NCBI GenBank assembly: GCA_035495465.1
Contig: DATJFX010000003.1
Span: 1 to 9,101 of the forward strand
DNA: 9,101 bases
Direction: 5' to 3'
Source: DATJFX01 sp035495465
GTDB lineage: Bacteria > Patescibacteriota > Doudnabacteria > UBA920 > O2-02-FULL-48-8
Position numbers and translations under genes: made by a program. Each line of letters opens with the position of its first letter. Position 1 is the stretch's first letter. The notes beneath the pieces were generated by a model that did no database searches, was not told the DNA's origin, and was given only the letters and a program-made list of their open reading frames with translations. Below, one piece after another: positions 4,757-9,101 of this stretch.

Positions 4757-7216
4757 ATGCCCAAGTCTCAAGAGCTTGAACCTAATAATATTGGCCGCGT
4801 GGATGCTCGTTCGATCGAACGGGAAATGGAAGAGTCATACTTAGACTACGCCATGAGCGTAATCGTGGCTCGGGCTTTGCCGGATGTTCGAGATGGGCTC
4901 AAACCTGTGCATCGAAGGATTCTGTATGCTATGGCGGAACTGGGTCTTCGCTCAAATGTAAAATTCCGCAAATCCGCAACTGTGGTGGGAGAAGTTTTAG
5001 GTAAATACCACCCGCACGGGGACATCGCGGTTTATGATTCCATGGTCCGCATGGCCCAGGATTTTGCCATGCGATACCCGTTAATTGATGGCCAGGGGAA
5101 CTTCGGCTCTATGGATGGCGATGCCCCAGCTGCTATGCGTTATACCGAGGCCCGCATGATGGCTTTATCCGAAGAAATTCTGGCAGATCTGGACAAAGAA
5201 ACTGTGGATTGGATGGATAACTATGATGCCACCAGAAAAGAGCCGCGCGTTTTGCCCGCCAAAGCTCCGAACCTTTTACTCAATGGAACTTTAGGTATTG
5301 CTGTGGGAATGGCTACGGACATCCCGCCCCATAACTTAGGCGAGGTCGTAGATGCCACTATAAAGCTGATTGACGAACCTTCTGCTACCACTGAGGATTT
5401 GATGGAATTTGTAAAAGGACCTGACTTTCCAACGGGAGGTTATATCTATGACTGGAATACGATCAAACAAACCTATGCGACCGGCAAAGGGCCGATCGTT
5501 ATGCGCGGCCGAACAGAAATTATAGAAGAAAAAGGACAGCACAAAATCATAATCAATGAAATTCCATATCGCGTAAACAAAGCGACTTTACTGGAACAGT
5601 TTGCGGAACTTGTGAAGGACAAAAAAATCGAAGGGATCAAAGATATCCGAGACGAATCGGACAAAGACGGCGTACGAATCGTCATTGAACTGAAACGAGA
5701 AGGTTCACCAAACAAAATTTTAAACCAATTGTTCAAATATTCCTCCCTCCAGGAAACTTTCCACGTGAACATGCTGGCATTGGTGGATGGGATTGAACCG
5801 CAGGTTTTGAATTTGAAAAATATTTTAGAATATTACATCAAACATCGTGTAGAAATTATCACTCGCCGCACTACATTTGATCTAAAGAAGGCCAAAGAGC
5901 GCGAACACATCTTAGAAGGTTTGAAAAAAGCTTTGGATCATATCGATGCGGTTATCACCACGATCCGCAAATCCAATACTACTGAAGAAGCTCATGCCGC
6001 TTTAATGAGTAAGTTCAAATTATCTGCCCTGCAAGCTACGGCGATCTTGCAAATGCAACTTCGCGCCTTGGCCGGACTGGAACGCAAAAAAATTGACGAT
6101 GAATTAAAGGAAAAACGAAAGCTGATTGCCGAACTGGAAGATCTTTTAGGCAGTCCAAAAAAGATTAAAGGTGTGATCAAAACTGAATTAACGGAACTGA
6201 AGGAGAAGTACGGCAATGAACGCCGCACGACTTTAGTTAAAACCCCAATTGGCGAATTTAAGGTAGAGGACTTGATACCTGAACAGCAAGCCATGGTGAT
6301 CATTACCAAATCTGGCTACGTGAAGCGGTTAGCTCCAGATACCTATAAAACTCAAGGCCGGGGCGGCAAAGGGGTGATCGGCATGACCACGAAAGAAGAA
6401 GACGTGGTGGAATGGCTGCAAACCACTAATACTCATGATGATATTTTATTCTTCACCACCAAAGGCCGCGTCTTTGCGACAAAAGTTTATGAACTACCGG
6501 AAGCTTCCCGCACTGCGCGGGGTCAAGCATTAGTGAACTTCCTGGAACTGCCGGCAGATGAAATGGTTTCTTCAATTCTCACTATCTCGAAAAAGACTCC
6601 AGCTAAGTTCTTAGTCTTGGCTACGAAAAAAGGTTTGATTAAGAAAACTCCAATTGAAGAATTTGATAAAGTTAGACGATCTGGACTAATTGCTATTAAG
6701 ATTAAAACCGGCGATGAACTCAGATGGGTCAAATATTCCACAGGAAATGATGACGTGATCCTGTCCACTTCTGGTGGTCAAGCTATTCGTTTTAAGGAAA
6801 AGGATGTCAGACCTATGGGCCGCACCGCCGCCGGCGTGAAAGGCATGCGATTGAAAAAAGATGATCTGATCATGAGTATGGATTTGGTATCGAACAAAGA
6901 TAATCTGGATAATTTACAGCTTTTGATCGTCACTGAAAATGGTTTGGGTAAAAAGACGGATTTGAAATTCTACAAAATTCAGCATAGGGGCGGCTCTGGT
7001 ATAAAAACTCTAAAGACTACGCCAAAAACTGGCCGAATTGTTTCCCTTCACGTGATTGATAAAACTCAAGAACACGACTTGATCGTTATTTCCCAAGCTG
7101 GCCAAACTCTGAGGACGCCCTTGGGCAAGATCTCAACCTTAGGCCGCGCTACCCAAGGCGTGCGAGTCATGACTTTGGAGGATAAAGATAAAGTGGCAAC
7201 GACTACCATCATCTAA
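4757..7216 (+). CDS. gyrA: DNA gyrase subunit A
   Basis: 819 residues, full length. GyrA cleaves and rejoins DNA and, with GyrB, adds negative supercoils using ATP. The breakage-reunion domain (about 12-495) contains PDVRDGLKPVHRR (42-54), HPHGD (85-89), GNFGSMDGD (114-122) and AAMRYTE with catalytic Tyr129 preceded by Arg128, then TDIPPHNL. The long tower and coiled coil end near 490. A C-terminal beta-propeller (about 503-819) wraps DNA; its GyrA box reads QGRGGKG (533-539) against the usual QRRGGRG-like consensus. Residue 90, equal to E. coli Ser83, is Ile, while Asp94 (E. coli Asp87) is kept. The gene lies in a compact unit with an overlapping rsmI start (1 nt). No Shine-Dalgarno sequence precedes it. 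gyrB is not in the window. ParC is less likely given the near-canonical GyrA box. Confidence 0.96.
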   Translation: MPKSQELEPNNIGRVDARSIEREMEESYLDYAMSVIVARALPDVRDGLKPVHRRILYAMAELGLRSNVKFRKSATVVGEVLGKYHPHGDIAVYDSMVRMAQDFAMRYPLIDGQGNFGSMDGDAPAAMRYTEARMMALSEEILADLDKETVDWMDNYDATRKEPRVLPAKAPNLLLNGTLGIAVGMATDIPPHNLGEVVDATIKLIDEPSATTEDLMEFVKGPDFPTGGYIYDWNTIKQTYATGKGPIVMRGRTEIIEEKGQHKIIINEIPYRVNKATLLEQFAELVKDKKIEGIKDIRDESDKDGVRIVIELKREGSPNKILNQLFKYSSLQETFHVNMLALVDGIEPQVLNLKNILEYYIKHRVEIITRRTTFDLKKAKEREHILEGLKKALDHIDAVITTIRKSNTTEEAHAALMSKFKLSALQATAILQMQLRALAGLERKKIDDELKEKRKLIAELEDLLGSPKKIKGVIKTELTELKEKYGNERRTTLVKTPIGEFKVEDLIPEQQAMVIITKSGYVKRLAPDTYKTQGRGGKGVIGMTTKEEDVVEWLQTTNTHDDILFFTTKGRVFATKVYELPEASRTARGQALVNFLELPADEMVSSILTISKKTPAKFLVLATKKGLIKKTPIEEFDKVRRSGLIAIKIKTGDELRWVKYSTGNDDVILSTSGGQAIRFKEKDVRPMGRTAAGVKGMRLKKDDLIMSMDLVSNKDNLDNLQLLIVTENGLGKKTDLKFYKIQHRGGSGIKTLKTTPKTGRIVSLHVIDKTQEHDLIVISQAGQTLRTPLGKISTLGRATQGVRVMTLEDKDKVATTTII

Positions 7217-7893
7217 TGCTTTACGTTATCGCAACACCAATTGGAAATTTAAAAGATATCACTCTGCGAGCCTTAGAAATGCTTAAGCAGAGTGATTTCG
7301 TTATTGCCGAAAATCCACTTAATAGTGGCAAGCTTTTGCAACACTTCGAAATCAAAAAACCCTTTCATCAATTTGCGGAACACAATGAACAAAGAGCTTT
7401 GCCTAAGCTTATAGAACTTCTAAAAACCGGTACTGGAAGTTTAATTACTGACGCAGGAACTCCTGGCATCTCTGACCCGGGATTTCGCTTAATTCGCGCC
7501 TGTGTGGAAGCAGGGGTTAAGGTTGTCCCCATCCCAGGCCCAGCAGCGGAAGTAGCCGCCCTGTCTGCCTCAGGACTGCCCACTGATCGATATATCTTTA
7601 CTGGCTTTGCCCCGAGAACAGAAAACAAGCTAATCAAAATGGTATCTTTAGGCCAGGACACAGAAAGTACTGTGATTTTTTATGAGTCACCATTTCGGAT
7701 TATTAAGTCATTAGAATTTATCGACAAACATTTTCCAGACTGCCATGTAGTAGTAGCGAGAGAAATTACGAAAGTCTTCGAAGAATTCCTACGAGGTAAT
7801 CCTAAAGAAATTTTAGGGAAGCTAGGTAAAGAAAATACCAAAGGCGAGTTCACAGTTCTGGTATCGTTTAAAGATTTAAATAAAAAAGACTAG
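7216..7893 (+). CDS. rsmI: 16S rRNA (cytidine1402-2'-O)-methyltransferase RsmI
   Basis: 225 residues of the tetrapyrrole-methylase fold. RsmI uses S-adenosylmethionine to methylate the ribose of C1402 in the 30S decoding centre. Family signatures in order: YVIATPIGNLKDITLRAL (3-20), TDAGTPGISDPG (78-89), VPIPGPAA (104-111), FTGFAP (128-133), FYESPFR (156-161) and REITKVFEEFLRG (182-194). The usual AEDTR-x-T motif after strand 2 is replaced by AENPLNS (31-37), which is unusual. It is shorter than E. coli RsmI (286 residues), with no C-terminal extension. The ATG overlaps the gyrA stop by 1 nt, and a terminator follows directly after its TAG stop. Coupled expression with gyrA is likely. Confidence 0.93.
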   Translation: MLYVIATPIGNLKDITLRALEMLKQSDFVIAENPLNSGKLLQHFEIKKPFHQFAEHNEQRALPKLIELLKTGTGSLITDAGTPGISDPGFRLIRACVEAGVKVVPIPGPAAEVAALSASGLPTDRYIFTGFAPRTENKLIKMVSLGQDTESTVIFYESPFRIIKSLEFIDKHFPDCHVVVAREITKVFEEFLRGNPKEILGKLGKENTKGEFTVLVSFKDLNKKD

Positions 7894-7916
7894 CCACCTC
7901 AGCGAGGTGGTTTTTT
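7894..7916 (+). terminator. Terminator of the MBL-gyrA-rsmI unit
   Basis: CCACCTC (7894-7900) and GAGGTGG (7904-7910) form a 7-bp stem around AGC, followed by six T (7911-7916). It begins directly after the rsmI stop codon, and its T tract runs into the yebC promoter. Confidence 0.9.
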
Positions 7917-7924
7917 GTTATAAT
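7916..7924 (+). promoter_or_regulatory. Extended -10 promoter of yebC, leaderless
   Basis: TGT followed by a perfect TATAAT (7919-7924) forms a textbook extended -10 element, and the T at 7916 is the last T of the terminator tract. No -35 hexamer is recognisable, because the hairpin stem occupies that place. Six bases (ACTTTT) separate the -10 box from ATG 7931, so transcription is expected to start at the start codon. Confidence 0.75.
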
Positions 7925-7930
7925 ACTTTT

Positions 7931-8647
7931 ATGTCTGGACATAGTAAATGGGCGACAATTAAAAGAGCTAAGGCCGTTACCGATGCGAAAAAAGGTAAGG
8001 CTTTTACGAAATTGGCAAAAAATATCACAGTCGCAGTTCAAACTGGTGGTGGCGGAGATCCGACTTTTAACTTTCAACTCAGGCAAGCCTTAGAAAAAGC
8101 TAAAGAAGTTGGCATGCCGAAAGATAATATTGATCGGGCAATAAAAAGAGGGACAGGGGAAGGCAAAGAAGCGATTAAAGCTGTGACTTACGAAGGCTAT
8201 GGCCCTGCCGGAAGCGCTTTTATTGTGGAAGCGATCACTGATAATTCGAACCGGACTCTGCAGGCAGTACGGCAAATTTTTGAAAGGCACGGCGGCAAAC
8301 TAGGTGGGGAAGGAACAGTGGCTTGGATGTTTGAATCCAAAGGCCAGATCTTAGTAGAAAAACAACAAGGGACTGAGGATTTAGCATTAGAGCTAATTGA
8401 TCAAGGCGTGGAAGATGTGAAAGAAACTCCCGAAGGCTTGGAAATCTATACTAAACCTGCAGATTTAGAAAAAACTAAAAAGTTTATCGAAAGTAAAGGC
8501 ATAAAAATTTTATCCAGCGAAAATATTATGAAACCGCAGCAGTCAGTAGAATTATCTGAAGCTGATCAGACTAAAGTACAAACTTTAATTGATGCTTTAA
8601 ACGAAGACGATGATGTGGTGGCGGTCCATAATAATGCAAATTTATGA
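7931..8647 (+). CDS. yebC: YebC/TACO1 family protein
   Basis: 238 residues. YebC/PmpR/TACO1 proteins bind RNA or the ribosome and are linked to translation of difficult stretches, and some act as transcription regulators. The canonical N terminus MSGHSKWATIK and the AKKGKAFTK stretch mark the family start, so an upstream in-frame GTG at 7907 is rejected. Further signatures are GMPKDNIDRAIKRGTG and TYEGYGPAG, then a TDNSNRT segment and GTVAWMF. The C-terminal end EDDDVVAVHNN matches the family close. Length is normal (about 240). The gene lies in the classic yebC-ruvC order and its TGA stop overlaps the ruvC ATG by 4 nt (ATGA). The start is probably leaderless. TGA as stop shows that UGA is not recoded here. 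Confidence 0.95.
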   Translation: MSGHSKWATIKRAKAVTDAKKGKAFTKLAKNITVAVQTGGGGDPTFNFQLRQALEKAKEVGMPKDNIDRAIKRGTGEGKEAIKAVTYEGYGPAGSAFIVEAITDNSNRTLQAVRQIFERHGGKLGGEGTVAWMFESKGQILVEKQQGTEDLALELIDQGVEDVKETPEGLEIYTKPADLEKTKKFIESKGIKILSSENIMKPQQSVELSEADQTKVQTLIDALNEDDDVVAVHNNANL

Positions 8648-9101
8648 AAATTTTAGGAATTGATCCAGGAATTGGTAGGACGGGCTATGCAGTCGTGGAA
8701 CAGAATAAAAATCAGATTCAACTTTTGGTTTGCGGCGTGATCAGCACTCGTCCTGGCGAAATGGAAGCGCAGCGGTTATTGGAAATTCAGAAAGATTTGA
8801 AAAGTTTAATTCAAAAATTCCAGCCGGACGCAGTTTGCATCGAATCTTTATTTTTCGCAACAAATATTAAAACTGCCATGACTGTAGCTCAAGCCAGGGG
8901 AGTAATACTTAGTACAATTGCGGCTGAGAAAATTAAAATAATTGAAATTACGCCGCTTCAGGTAAAGATTGCAGCGACAGGCTACGGCAAAGCGGACAAA
9001 AAACAAGTCCAGAGCATGGTGGTTAAACTTCTGAACTTAAAAAAAATACCCAAGCCAGATGATGCAGCTGATGCTGCAGCCATAGCTTGGGCAGGAATTG
9101 G
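8644..9101 (+). CDS. ruvC: Holliday junction endodeoxyribonuclease RuvC, 5' part (cut by window end)
   Basis: 152 complete codons are visible before the edge. RuvC dimers resolve Holliday junctions after RuvAB branch migration. It has the RNase H-like fold with catalytic acidic residues: Asp7 in ILGIDPG, Glu67 in CIESLFF, and Asp140 and Asp143 in PDDAADAAAIA. A TGYGKADKKQV segment (112-122) fits the family DNA-binding part. The family usually has 155-190 residues, so only the tail is missing. The gene starts inside yebC (ATGA overlap), so translation is probably coupled. ruvA and ruvB would be expected further on but are outside the window. Confidence 0.95.
   Translation, partial: MKILGIDPGIGRTGYAVVEQNKNQIQLLVCGVISTRPGEMEAQRLLEIQKDLKSLIQKFQPDAVCIESLFFATNIKTAMTVAQARGVILSTIAAEKIKIIEITPLQVKIAATGYGKADKKQVQSMVVKLLNLKKIPKPDDAADAAAIAWAGI

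Noticed and set aside
7907..7930. GTG 7907 as the yebC start
   Set aside because: It lies within the terminator stem, and the family begins at M-[SA]-G-H-S-K-W, which is ATG 7931.
1..9101. Mobile element, prophage, CRISPR array or defence system
   Set aside because: No transposase or integrase motifs, no regular repeat-spacer pattern, no terminal inverted repeats or target duplications were seen.

Overview
The window reads as chromosomal DNA from a compact, moderately AT-rich bacterial genome. The best guess is a member of the Patescibacteria (Candidate Phyla Radiation, CPR). The reasons are very short gaps and 1-4 nt gene overlaps, short family members (a 225-residue RsmI, a four-domain S1 protein), small secreted lysozyme-like proteins with a Cys pair, few Shine-Dalgarno sequences, and probable leaderless starts. 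This is inference: no 16S gene is present. TGA serves as a normal stop (yebC), so the code-25 lineages (Gracilibacteria and Absconditabacteria) are unlikely.

Layout. (1) 1-368, minus: the 5' part of a TruD-type tRNA pseudouridine synthase, cut by the window edge, with a strong promoter and probably no leader. (2) 369-637: a divergent promoter region whose two -35 boxes overlap, followed by a roughly 200-nt leader that can fold. (3) 638-2211: two secreted, paralogous lysozyme-like/glucosaminidase-like proteins on the plus strand. Between them lie tRNA-Cys and tRNA-Leu(TAA) on the minus strand. Two hairpins with T tracts on both sides probably act as shared terminators for the convergent units. 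(4) 2248-3387, minus: a four-domain ribosomal S1-like protein. (5) 3559-7893, plus: a tightly packed unit of a metallo-beta-lactamase-fold protein that has lost its metal ligands, an unknown single-pass membrane protein, gyrA and rsmI, ending in a hairpin terminator. (6) 7931-9101, plus: yebC, whose extended -10 promoter is built into the terminator T tract and whose ATG sits at the expected transcription start, then ruvC overlapping it by 4 nt and cut by the window edge.

Together the genes are mostly core information processing: tRNA and rRNA modification, translation, DNA supercoiling and Holliday junction resolution, plus two cell-wall enzymes. No phage, insertion sequence, CRISPR array or defence island is seen. 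The unusual features are regulatory and structural: the leader RNA, three copies of AAGGCTTAA, all in the three divergent promoter regions, leaderless promoters, a pseudo-MBL protein next to gyrA, and an Ile at the quinolone-contact position of GyrA.
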